From Pontiellaceae bacterium B12227 (lineage in GTDB: Bacteria; Verrucomicrobiota; Kiritimatiellia; Kiritimatiellales; Pontiellaceae): a stretch of DNA of 64,000 bases. Made by a program: the position numbers and the translations under genes. Shown in pieces: positions 35,608-43,841 of the stretch. How positions within the stretch are numbered: the first letter of the stretch is position 1; each line of letters starts with the position of its first letter. The notes below the pieces were generated by a model. It saw only the letters and a program-made list of their open reading frames with translations, did not search any database and was not told the DNA's origin. Location: contig JAROAZ010000008.1 of assembly GCA_029432775.1 (NCBI GenBank), positions 62,001-126,000 on the forward strand. Direction: 5' to 3'.

Positions 35608-36660
35608 CTACTGCATCAATTCTTGCTCAGCGCGGCGGAAGGCATCGGGGTAGCCCACGCTTTCGGTTTTCATAATTTCGCTGGCACGGTTGCGGATCTT
35701 GACGGCGTGCGCTTCCGATTCGGGTTGAGCGTCGCGGTTATGCGTCGCCTTGATTTTTGAATCCCGGTTATGCAACGGGCGGCGAGTATCCGCTGCCGGT
35801 TTCTTGACCGGTTCCGGGGTTTTCAGGTTTTTGAATACCGCCTCAGTAAGTTGACGGTTTTCAATAAACTGCGTGCGGACTTCTTCGCGGTTGTCAATGA
35901 CGTCGGCATGCTCTTCAAGAAAAGCGTCGGCATCCGCTTCGAGCTGCGCCTTTTCGAGATCAGCGATTTTGGATTCAGCCGTTTCAGCACGGTTGAGCAG
36001 CGCTTCGACCTCGCCAGGCGGCGTGATGTTTTCAATGGCGGACTGGATCACTTCCGTATCTGCTTCGGGCGGCAGATCGAGTTTCTTGAGCAAAGCATCA
36101 ACAATGGCTTTCATTAATTCCTCCTGAGTTAGGTTGGGGTCCTTATAAGAAGATGCGTTTTCAAACGGGCCATCACTGGCGCGATTGGAAAGGGGCAGAA
36201 TTCCTTTCAGATTGGGATCGTTGGTGACGGCCGCATTGAGCAAGCGAACCGGGCGCAGACGATTGTCGCCCAGGTCCTCGCAATCGGCCTTCGCCCAAAC
36301 AGGGGAAAGGAAGCGATAGCGGCCGCCCTTTACGGCGGTTTCGCCGATGTCGCTCCACCGGATATTGGCGAAAAGCCCGCCGGTGTCTTCAGATTCACGG
36401 AACTGCAGATCTGTAATCCAGCCTGCTGCTTCGGAATGTTTTTCGGCGTCCAGCGAGAAATGATCAAAGTCGATCAGAAGGCCGGGAAAGTTTTCTGACT
36501 CGCGACGCGCGTTTTCAAACGCGCCCACCATGCGAGTGCAAGCTTCGGCATCGATCACCTGATTGATTCCGGCTGCTCGGTGCGGAAACTCGCCCAACGG
36601 AGCGAGTTGATACCAGTCGTCCTCGGGCAGTTCAAAGTTGCGATTTAAAATAAAATTCAT
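35608..36660 (-). CDS. Mu-I-like head maturation protease with scaffold
   Basis: 350 residues; AAGG lies before the ATG. The first about 170 residues match Mu gpI-type proteases: LLIDFDHFS, EAAGWITDLQ, GGRYRFLSPVW and LLNAAVTNDPNL. From about 180 to 330 an acidic coiled coil (IADLEKAQLEADADAFLEEH) is the likely scaffold, made as part of the same protein. It should cleave scaffold and capsid proteins during head maturation. Confidence 0.85.
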   Translation of the reverse strand: MNFILNRNFELPEDDWYQLAPLGEFPHRAAGINQVIDAEACTRMVGAFENARRESENFPGLLIDFDHFSLDAEKHSEAAGWITDLQFRESEDTGGLFANIRWSDIGETAVKGGRYRFLSPVWAKADCEDLGDNRLRPVRLLNAAVTNDPNLKGILPLSNRASDGPFENASSYKDPNLTQEELMKAIVDALLKKLDLPPEADTEVIQSAIENITPPGEVEALLNRAETAESKIADLEKAQLEADADAFLEEHADVIDNREEVRTQFIENRQLTEAVFKNLKTPEPVKKPAADTRRPLHNRDSKIKATHNRDAQPESEAHAVKIRNRASEIMKTESVGYPDAFRRAEQELMQ

Positions 36661-36679
36661 CTTACCTTAATGTGGAAAA

Positions 36680-37855
36680 TCAAACGGAGGGAGTCTTCCC
36701 GGCTTCATCCGCGGGCAAAGTCGAGAGGGTGTAGCCGGTTTTTTCCGAAATCTCCTCCGCTTTAACTTCGAGTCCAGCGGCCTTGAGCAACAGGGCATCC
36801 TGAACCACCTGGCGGGTTTCCTGCGTAAGGTTGGGCGAGAATTCGAAGTAGGCTAGAACGGGCTGGCCGGGAAAATGTTGCTCCAGCAACGGGACATCGA
36901 TGGCGTTTTGTAAAACACCCGCAAGGGTAACGGCATCGGATTTGGCAATCTGCAAGAAAGTGTCCTGATGGGCACCACCTGCCAGGGTGCCGCTACCGGA
37001 TTCAGCAAGCATCGTTAATAGTCCGCCGGTCGCGGCAATAGTGATTTGCTCGTCGAGATATTTAATCTGTTCCTGAAAGGGCGGCTTGTCCCCTCCTCCA
37101 TTCACAAACTTGATGTCGCTTTCATGCGGCAGAAAACCGCGTCCGTCGGACAGGATCTGCTCGGCAATGGTTTGATACTCGGTCTGCTTGTCCTCCGGCA
37201 CATTGGGCGGACCGACCAGAAAAATGGACGGAATGCCGTAGACCGCAAGATAGGAATCCCAGTCGCGTTGAGATAGATTTTTGCGCAGGTAAAGCACGCT
37301 TAGGATGCGGTCGAGCGCGGCGGTTTCATGAATAATGAAATCGGCGGAATCGATGGGCTCGCCGCGCATTGTGCCGGGATTCGCTCCGGCGTTGTATTCC
37401 CAATCCCCGAAAAGACCATCCCGAAGCCAGAACCATTGTTCGACGGGTTCGAGCCGTTCGATGAGGCCGTTGGCTGCCCAGTGTTTTTCAAGGTGGGCGA
37501 AGCCCCGGAAGAAACCGGTGAAAAGAAATGAAACGGCTTCGCGGAAATTGGCGATATTGTCGTAAACAAGGCGAAGGAAGTCGGCCTGTTGCTGTGCGAG
37601 CGGGTTGTCCTGCGCCTGGGAGCAGATACGAATGTCCCAGTCAAGTGAAAGCAGTGCAGCCCGGCGCCGCTGTATGACGGAATGGATCATCGCATCGGAA
37701 CGCTCCATATAATAGTAGAGCCATTGGAGATCGGCATATTTTCCGCGCTCTCCCGCTTCCTGCAGGGCTGTGAGGCGAGACATGTTGAGACCGCGCAATG
37801 GATTGTAGGCATCGCGCCAGCCATGATTTTTCTGGAGATAGATTGAACCGTTCAT
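36680..37855 (-). CDS. Portal protein, DUF935 (Mu gp29) family
   Basis: 391 residues; GGGAAAG precedes the ATG. The start (NPLRGLNMSRLTALQEAGERG split by Tyr-rich turn YADLQWLYYYMERSDAMI) and VIQRRRAALLSLDWDI are characteristic of DUF935 portals. EQWFWLRDGLFGDW and IHETAALDRILSVLYLRKN fit the stem and clip regions. It forms the dodecameric DNA channel of the head. The usual length for the family is somewhat greater. Confidence 0.9.
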   Translation of the reverse strand: MNGSIYLQKNHGWRDAYNPLRGLNMSRLTALQEAGERGKYADLQWLYYYMERSDAMIHSVIQRRRAALLSLDWDIRICSQAQDNPLAQQQADFLRLVYDNIANFREAVSFLFTGFFRGFAHLEKHWAANGLIERLEPVEQWFWLRDGLFGDWEYNAGANPGTMRGEPIDSADFIIHETAALDRILSVLYLRKNLSQRDWDSYLAVYGIPSIFLVGPPNVPEDKQTEYQTIAEQILSDGRGFLPHESDIKFVNGGGDKPPFQEQIKYLDEQITIAATGGLLTMLAESGSGTLAGGAHQDTFLQIAKSDAVTLAGVLQNAIDVPLLEQHFPGQPVLAYFEFSPNLTQETRQVVQDALLLKAAGLEVKAEEISEKTGYTLSTLPADEAGKTPSV

Positions 37856-37943
37856 TACTTTCCCTATGTCCTCCGGCCATTATCGGTCGCTGCGCTCGCG
37901 GGTCGCATGATTTCCTCACTTAAAACTGAAAAATCAAACGGGC

Positions 37944-39215
37944 TTACTCGAGTGACCGCGATCGAGGGAACCAGCGGGGTCGAGATTTTAGACCGTTGGA
38001 AAGCGGAATAATCGGGCCGCAGGACTCGGTCTCCCAGCGGCGGTGATTCGCCAAAGCCAGTGCGATGACGCAGTCATCATGAAACCCGGCAGGTGCGTTG
38101 TAGGAGATCCGCCCGCGTGCTGAAATCTCGTATTCATAACGCTGCATTTCATTTGTGAGGACATTCCATTCCGTGGGCCAACTGACTTTTTGCTGTTCGA
38201 CAGCGACTATCAAACGCTGGATCAGCTCCACCTTTGAAACGGATGAGAATTTGAACGGTTCGATATTTCCATAACGCCGGGAAAGATCGTCGTAGATCGG
38301 ATCGCCGGCGCCGGTGGCGTCGAGGATCAACCTACCGCGCCACTTACGGGCGAATGCAAGGATACGATCCTTCTGCACCGGCCAGTCGAGTTGATTGAAC
38401 CGTTCCATTTCCAGGCAGCGACCATTACGGGAGTTCATCGCAACCAAAACCGTGAAATCGGTATGCTTGGCCACATCACATCCGATCACTACCGGCCCCG
38501 CGCGGTCATCGCGGGTAAGAGCCGATTCAGGAAACAGGCAGGACGAAACCTTGCGGAATACGCCGGCAGAATCTTCAAGGAATTGGGCTTCATATTCCTG
38601 CTGGAAAACATCAGACGGCAGTGTCCGCCTGGCATCCTCCCATTCCAAAGCCGGAAAATATGGACTGTCGGAGCTGGGGAAACTAAACGCGGCATAATCG
38701 GGTTCATTTGGATCTTCGCCCCGCGTGAACATGTCGTAGAACCAGTTTCGTCCTTTCGGCGTGGAGATAAACACGGCCCAGCCCTGAGTCTGGGCAATAG
38801 TGGGACGCAAAATGTAGTTCCACACATCGAGCGGAACCAATGCCGCCTCGTCGATGACCAATCCTCGAAAACCATAACCACGAATATTTTCGGGGTTGTC
38901 GGCGGACAGGAACCAGATACTAACGGTGCCGAAAGGCCCGTCAAATTCGGCGCGTGACGGTGTGCGGCCAATAAAACGAACAAAGCCACCGGCAATATCG
39001 CGCAGCGCTTCCTTGCCACGGTCGGCCACGTTGTAGGTCGGCGCAATCCAACCATAGTCGCCGGGTGCGAGCGCACCACGATCAATGAGTTCCCCAGCTA
39101 AGCAGAGCGTTTTTCCGAATCGGCGTCCGGTGCAGACAACGCGGAATCGCGTGTCGCGGGCGTCGTGGATTTGCTGCTGGCCTCCGTGGGGACTGTAGTT
39201 GAGAGTGATAGCCAT
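37944..39215 (-). CDS. Terminase large subunit
   Basis: 423 residues from the ATG at 39215 (TGGAGTC upstream); the longer frame to 39293 adds unlikely sequence. Walker A is TGRRFGKT, Walker B is LVIDEAALVP, and the C-terminal RNase-H-like nuclease shows GCDVAKHTDFTV, ILDATGAGD and FHDDCVIAL. It packages DNA into the head. It overlaps the small-subunit gene by 118 bases in another frame. Confidence 0.9.
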   Translation of the reverse strand: MAITLNYSPHGGQQQIHDARDTRFRVVCTGRRFGKTLCLAGELIDRGALAPGDYGWIAPTYNVADRGKEALRDIAGGFVRFIGRTPSRAEFDGPFGTVSIWFLSADNPENIRGYGFRGLVIDEAALVPLDVWNYILRPTIAQTQGWAVFISTPKGRNWFYDMFTRGEDPNEPDYAAFSFPSSDSPYFPALEWEDARRTLPSDVFQQEYEAQFLEDSAGVFRKVSSCLFPESALTRDDRAGPVVIGCDVAKHTDFTVLVAMNSRNGRCLEMERFNQLDWPVQKDRILAFARKWRGRLILDATGAGDPIYDDLSRRYGNIEPFKFSSVSKVELIQRLIVAVEQQKVSWPTEWNVLTNEMQRYEYEISARGRISYNAPAGFHDDCVIALALANHRRWETESCGPIIPLSNGLKSRPRWFPRSRSLE

Positions 39216-39457
39216 TGTACGACTCCATCGTTTTCGATTTGTAGCGATGCTTCTTTGGGAAGCAGTGGCATGATGATTCGGCGGAAGAACCAAACGGGAT
39301 CGCGTTCGAGCGACTTCTGAAGACCTTCGCGAAGTGTTTCCAGGGTTCCTGCTTCATTGAGCAAAGAATCAAGTGCACCCAAGGCCTGCATACGACCCCC
39401 GCGAGTGCCTTTTTTCTTTCCTGAAGGATTGCCAGATTGTCCGGGTTGAAATTGCAT
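39098..39457 (-). CDS. Putative terminase small subunit (DUF5681-like start)
   Basis: 119 residues; GAGGAAC precedes the ATG. QFQPGQSGNPSGKKKGTRGG is the opening found in many small-terminase-like proteins, followed by a helical stretch (LNEAGTLETLREGLQKSLERD). The last about 39 codons overlap the large-subunit gene and are Ser/Thr-rich and of low complexity. Confidence 0.65.
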   Translation of the reverse strand: MQFQPGQSGNPSGKKKGTRGGRMQALGALDSLLNEAGTLETLREGLQKSLERDPVWFFRRIIMPLLPKEASLQIENDGVVQWLSLSTTVPTEASSKSTTPATRDSALSAPDADSEKRSA

Positions 39458-39767
39458 AGTTGTTCCTCACTTAAAGAGAGAAAATCAAACGGGAGCAGAT
39501 TTTGTTTCAAGGCGTTGCAGGCTCCTGCTAAGAGCAGGGAAATGCAGGGGCGCGGAGCGCACGCGCAGCGCTGGAAGGGGGGTCCCTCCGGGGGGAAACC
39601 ATCCGGTTGGCTTCGCCTCCGGTTCCGTTGCCGTTCCCTATGGTCACTGCTTTCGCAGGCTCAAGCCTTCCTCCCGTTGGTCGTCTCGCGCTGCTCGGCC
39701 TCGCGCCGCTCGGGCGAAAAGTTCCAGACATGAACCACGACCTTCGGACGTTATTTCACCGCTGGTG

Positions 39768-39793
39768 AAATTATCTATCGCTTCGCTTTCGGG
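39768..39793. repeat. 26-base repeat, copy 1
   Basis: The segment AATTATCTATCGCTTCGCTT with flanks is identical over 26 bases to 48161-48186. In both copies it is preceded by a small hairpin whose stem differs (TTTCACC/GGTGAAA here, TTTGC/GCAAA there). Confidence 0.8.
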
Positions 39794-39892
39794 GAAACTT
39801 ATTTTTTTGGAAGGGGGTCCGGGGGAAACCTTTTGTGCCACTCCCGTTGGTCGTTGCTTCGCATTCGCGAAGCCTCACTGCGCAAGCTTGTG

Positions 39893-40060
39893 TCCAATGG
39901 TTGGAAGTTTTGAAACGGATTGAAACGCCGTTTGGGGCCCCACACCCCTACCCCTCTCCCATCGGAAAAGTTCCAAGGATTGGAAACCTTGAGTTTCCAA
40001 TGTCTGGAAGATCCAATTGCCCCGCAGGGCAGACGCTGGCGGCCGTTCCAAACATTGGAA
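39893..40060. repeat. Cluster of TTCCAA-N3-TTGGAA palindromes
   Basis: Four sites: a variant at 39893-39906, perfect at 39971-39985, a variant at 39995-40009 and perfect at 40046-40060. Further copies lie at 46613-46627, 47506-47520 and 48216-48230. Could be binding sites of a dimeric regulator. Confidence 0.75.
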
Positions 40061-40241
40061 CTTCTTTCCTCGGGCGGGGGCCTAGGGGCGTGACCAGCGA
40101 GCTTGCGAGATGGGCGCGCCATGGCCGGGCGGGAGGGGGATGCGGTGGGCGTAGGCGATAGCCGGAGCCCGCGCGACCACGCCTGCCCCGCCCGGGCTGG
40201 TGATGCAGTGGCCGGAGTCGGACACCCTTCCGAGCAAGCTC

Positions 40242-40314
40242 GCATAATGACTTGTTATGTTGGGTGGTTGAAATTCTATTTCCAAAAGCCACTGAACATA
40301 ATCAAGCATTATGC
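40242..40314. repeat. 73-base long imperfect hairpin
   Basis: Arms pair as GCATAATG/CATTATGC, CTTG/CAAG, TTATGTT/AACATAA and GGTGG/CCACT, about 24 pairs with single bulges at 40250 and 40302 and one mismatch. AT-rich against a very GC-rich background, so it may be an inserted unit. Confidence 0.8.
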
Positions 40315-41187
40315 GGGTTTGCGAGTTTGCCCCCGCCAGCGCGAATACCTGGAGCGGTGCCGGAGGCAGCAGAGAAGCTAGGGGCGTGCGAGGAACGAAC
40401 CGCTCATTGCTTCTACAAACGAGGAATAAACGCATAGCCCCGCAGGGCAGGCCGTAGGCCCCCGGAGGAAGAACGGCCCGGGCGGCTGAAGATTTGGAGA
40501 GAGCCTGCGAACGGAAATCTTGAGCCGTTCGGATCAGCCGGACTTCCGGAGCGCACTTGAAGCGCTTGAGCCGAATTTGCGTGGAGCTCCCCGAAGGGCT
40601 TGGCCGGGCGAGCTGGCGTAGCCTTGTTTGCCCGGTGAGCGGAGCGCAAAGGCGGCTGATGCGCTGCCGTGGCGGTAATAGCCGCCACCCATACCGCGCT
40701 GACAAAGGAGAATTTGTGAAGGAAGTGGAATGAGCACAGCCTGCAGCAGCCCGCGCTGACCAGAAACGCTGCCTCCGATTGTGACCTAAGAACTTTGGAC
40801 GGGGTGGAACCCGTCCCTCCACTTTAAAGCGCTGGTTGCGGAAGGCTGGCGGAATGAAGCTGGATGAACAATTTCTTCTTTGGCTCTGAACGCGGCGAAC
40901 ATCCCCCCGTTGCGGGGGGCTTGGGGGGTAACTCGAATCAGCGCGAGGTGAACTTTGTGGATGATGGTGAACAAAGGGAAGCTGGTCGGCCATCGTAGAT
41001 GAGTCGCCAGCTCCCGACGTGAACCGGAAGAAACAAAGGGCGCCTGGCGGTGCGGTATAGGTAAGCTGGAATCGTGACAGCGTTCTGCGTAGCAGGTTCT
41101 GAGCGCGAAATTACTCTCTACAGTCGCAATCAGCTGCGTAAGGGATGGCGGGCGGGAAATAGTACAACGGACAAAACCGAAGTAGTA

Positions 41188-41694
41188 CTATCCATCAGGT
41201 AAGCCAGGCAATTTTCCGACATTGTGAAGGTTGTCCTTGTAATCTGAACTTAAATTCCAATCACCGCCGCAATACTTGGTAATGCACCGAGTCCCTTCCG
41301 GCGGCATGTAGGAGTGCAGCGAAAAGTGAAGGTAAGGATACTGCTTTGAGAGACGACGAAAAAACTCCCATGGGGGCGACCATGCTGTACTGAAGCCGTA
41401 AACCAAACTGGACTTGGTAACACGGATCAGCTTGCTGCAATCGTGTACGTCCCACTTACAACCCCAGTTGTCGGCCTGCCATTTCATATCCACCGGCCAC
41501 CCGTCTTTTTCCAGAACATAGAGTCCTTTTAGAATGTCTTCAGGCGGAGGGGGGAAGAAGCGCGCAAACATAAAGTCGGACTTACGAACTTTTCCCTTAG
41601 CATCCGTGTAGGTACCGCACGCCTGGCGACGAAAAGCACGGCGAGCCTTTTCATGGCCCGTGACGTATAGTGTATTCCCAACCCAGTTTGGCAT
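41188..41694 (-). CDS. Api92-like phage protein (ferredoxin-like fold)
   Basis: 168 residues with GGAGG eight bases before the ATG. MPNWVGNTLYVTG at the start, NWGCKWDVHD in the middle and TAWSPPWEFFRRLSKQYP later are hallmarks of the api92/DUF1281-type proteins of phages and islands. Their function is unknown. It is separated from the terminase genes by the long non-coding block. Confidence 0.8.
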   Translation of the reverse strand: MPNWVGNTLYVTGHEKARRAFRRQACGTYTDAKGKVRKSDFMFARFFPPPPEDILKGLYVLEKDGWPVDMKWQADNWGCKWDVHDCSKLIRVTKSSLVYGFSTAWSPPWEFFRRLSKQYPYLHFSLHSYMPPEGTRCITKYCGGDWNLSSDYKDNLHNVGKLPGLPDG

Positions 41695-41785
41695 TTTAAC
41701 CTCCTACAATTTCATTGATGAACTTACCAAAACACGTACAATTAAACACGCATTTTTGTAAGCGCAATGTAACAGGAGAGCAGAG

Positions 41786-42952
41786 ATGGCAACGACGAAC
41801 TCAACAACAAATGTACTCCATGCAAATGCACCAAAAGGCTTCGATTTAGCTTCCGAGATAAAACGAGCCAAAGAGGTATGGGTAGTTACTGCCTTTGCCC
41901 ATTGGTCGGGCTGGAAGCAAATCCGCAATGGAATCTTAAGCTCGAGAGCAAAAACGACTCTGGTGGCCGGGCTAGACTTTTGCCAAACCGAACCCCGAGT
42001 ACTCAGGGACTGGATAGGGAAAGATCTGGGGGCTCTTAGAGCGAAGGCATTTATACATGTGGGCAAACGAACCTTTCACCCAAAAATCTTTGTCGTTGAA
42101 GGAAAAACAACCTTTGCCCTTGTTGGCTCCGGGAATCTTTCTGCGGGAGGGTTGGGCAACAACGTCGAGTGTTTTTCGTATATCGACAAAGTGAAGACCG
42201 TCGGTGAAATCAAAGCGTGGCTCAAAATGGCACTCGAAAAGAATGATGAATTTGTACCGATAACGACCCAATATATCAAAACGTACGAAGCCAAGTGGAA
42301 GCTAGCCGAGAAATCCAAAAAAGCCACCGAGAAAAAAGGATTGGAGGCAACGTCCATTATCTCTAAGGCCAATAAAGCAAAAATGAAGGATTGGAGTGCA
42401 GCCGTTGCGGAGGCTAAGAAGTACTTTAAATCATCAGAATTTGGATGGCATAAAGACCAGAAGAATGCTGCAAAAAGAATTTTAAAAGTACTGCACTATC
42501 CAGAGTTCAAATTTGATAAAGCTGACTGGGACGAATTCTATAAAATAAAAAACATGGGACACCTAATACCCATCTATAAATACCGCGTTTTTAGGCAACG
42601 AACCAAGCTACAGAAGTCTCTTCGGATATTAGCGGATAAGTCATTAAATGTTGCTGATCGTGTAGACGCAGTTCTTGACCCCTCAAAAGCCAGTCATGTT
42701 ACGCACTTGGGCATTAATGCTGTCACAAAAATTCTCGCTTCAATGGAGCCAAAAAAATACCCGGTATGGAACGCCCCAGTAAAAAAAGCTCTAGCTTATT
42801 TTGGTTATGAAAGTCCGAGGGGCGCTTCTGTGGGACAAAAATATGCGGCTTATGCTGAACTCATGAAAAAATTCATGAAAGACTGTGGAGCCCCCGACAT
42901 GTTGGCACTCGATTGCTTTTTCTACTATAAGAACTGGGAAATAAATCAATAG
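41786..42952 (+). CDS. PLD-family protein with C-terminal helical domain (cargo)
   Basis: 388 residues, with AGGAGAG before the ATG. The N-terminal about 150 residues are PLD-like: VWVVTAFAHWSG, RTFHPKIFVVEG (H-x-K) and LVGSGNLSAGGLG. The C-terminal part (HLGINAVTKILASMEPKKYPVWNAPV) resembles helical DNA- or nucleotide-handling domains found in nuclease-type defence proteins. It runs against the prophage and is AT-rich, so it is likely acquired cargo, perhaps excluding other phages. Confidence 0.75.
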   Translation: MATTNSTTNVLHANAPKGFDLASEIKRAKEVWVVTAFAHWSGWKQIRNGILSSRAKTTLVAGLDFCQTEPRVLRDWIGKDLGALRAKAFIHVGKRTFHPKIFVVEGKTTFALVGSGNLSAGGLGNNVECFSYIDKVKTVGEIKAWLKMALEKNDEFVPITTQYIKTYEAKWKLAEKSKKATEKKGLEATSIISKANKAKMKDWSAAVAEAKKYFKSSEFGWHKDQKNAAKRILKVLHYPEFKFDKADWDEFYKIKNMGHLIPIYKYRVFRQRTKLQKSLRILADKSLNVADRVDAVLDPSKASHVTHLGINAVTKILASMEPKKYPVWNAPVKKALAYFGYESPRGASVGQKYAAYAELMKKFMKDCGAPDMLALDCFFYYKNWEINQ

Positions 42953-42966
42953 CCGACTGTTCGAGT

Positions 42967-43449
42967 CTACCCACTCTTCCGACGGCGGGACTGCTTAGCA
43001 ACCTTTTCGGGGAAGAGAGCCTGTAGTGCCGGCCAGTCACGTAGGGCACGTTTGTGTCGCATCTCGGCGAGCTGGATCGACGTACCCTGCTGCTCCGCGA
43101 TTTCGCGGTAGGACCAACCGAGAAAACGTAAGGCAACGATTTCACGAAGCTCGGGGTCAAGGGTAAGCAATCCCTGGAGACAAGTGGCAAAGGTTGAGGC
43201 CGGGAGTAGAGTGTCGTCCGGTAATGAACAGCGAGCAGCAGAACCGGGGTCGCGGCCCCCGGCTACAGAAAACGAGGACAAGGCAGGCTGGAAGCCCGCG
43301 GCACGGTCGGGATTCTCTTCATCGAAAGGCACGGAGAAAAATGTATCTTCACCGAGTTTGCATTTCGCGCACGGGGTCTCTTTCCAGGGTTTGGAAGTAT
43401 AGTCACCGCGCTGGATGGATTCATAGTGTGGGCATTTATGGCATTGCAT
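42967..43449 (-). CDS. Zinc-finger protein with sigma-70 region 4-like HTH
   Basis: 160 residues from the ATG at 43449; an ATG at 43506 is an alternative and the frame is open to 43728. CHKCPHYES and PCAKCKLGE give two CxxC pairs. The C-terminus (LDPELREIVALRFLGWSYREIAEQQG) is a region-4 HTH. Phages place such proteins before the terminase to control late transcription. The central linker (GFQPALSSFSVAGGRDPG) is encoded by dispersed repeats of the prophage. Confidence 0.65.
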   Translation of the reverse strand: MQCHKCPHYESIQRGDYTSKPWKETPCAKCKLGEDTFFSVPFDEENPDRAAGFQPALSSFSVAGGRDPGSAARCSLPDDTLLPASTFATCLQGLLTLDPELREIVALRFLGWSYREIAEQQGTSIQLAEMRHKRALRDWPALQALFPEKVAKQSRRRKSG

Positions 43450-43598
43450 AGCTGGATCCGGTTTGGAGTTGGAGGTTTTGAGTTTGGTGTAGCCACGGAA
43501 CGACATGGACAAACTTGGATGGAAGGGCGTAACGCGGGATGCGTAACCATGGTGGAGGGGCCGGCAAGATGCCGGTGGTACGACACGGATTAGCGAGC

Positions 43599-43834
43599 GC
43601 GTCAGTAATGACGCAGGTAGGCATGAGCAGAGCGCGTCGGTTCCGGACGAAATTAATACTGACGCGGATACTGACGCGCAGGAAACCCTTGCAAACAGGG
43701 CTCTGCGACAGTGCGTCAGTATTTCCACTAAATATATAAATAATATATAATAGGGATAAATCCCCCGATTCCCGTGCCGAACAGGGCGAAAAAGTACTCT
43801 GAGAGACTTTTTTAATCGAAGTGGAAACTGACGC
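43599..43834. repeat. Iteron-like repeats beside AT-rich tract, candidate replication origin
   Basis: TACTGACGC or its complement at 43599-43607, 43657-43665, 43669-43677 and 43713-43721, with a half site at 43609 and an eight-base match at 43827-43834. An A/T-only stretch runs through 43728-43750. This lies between the sigma-like and primase-helicase genes with no other gene, a classic place for a phage origin. Confidence 0.6.
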
Positions 43835-43841
43835 GCTTCCG

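Larger units (their letters stand above)
39458..41187. ncRNA. 1.7-kb GC-rich, apparently non-coding block, possibly structured RNA
   Basis: Long frames exist on both strands only because GC is high; their products are Arg/Pro/Ser-rich, lack ribosome sites and match nothing. The block holds nested inverted repeats (GCGAGCTTGC 40097 / GCAAGCTCGC 40234, CCGGGCGGG 40125 / CCCGCCCGG 40187), a 73-base hairpin at 40242, several TTCCAA palindromes and G/C hairpins near 40797 and 40903. Giant structured RNAs of the GOLLD/ROOL kind are known from prophages, but I cannot show that this is one; strand and ends are unknown. Confidence 0.35.

Noticed and set aside
40242-40314. Possible integron attC site
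   Set aside because: The hairpin resembles a folded attC, but the candidate core GTTATGT does not fit GTTRRRY, the bulges lie on both arms, and no integron integrase or cassettes are present.
40082-40993. 303-codon open frame on the minus strand in the GC-rich block
   Set aside because: Arg/Pro/Ser-rich product with no family, no ribosome site, crossing the long hairpin and palindromes; other frames are equally open because of high GC.
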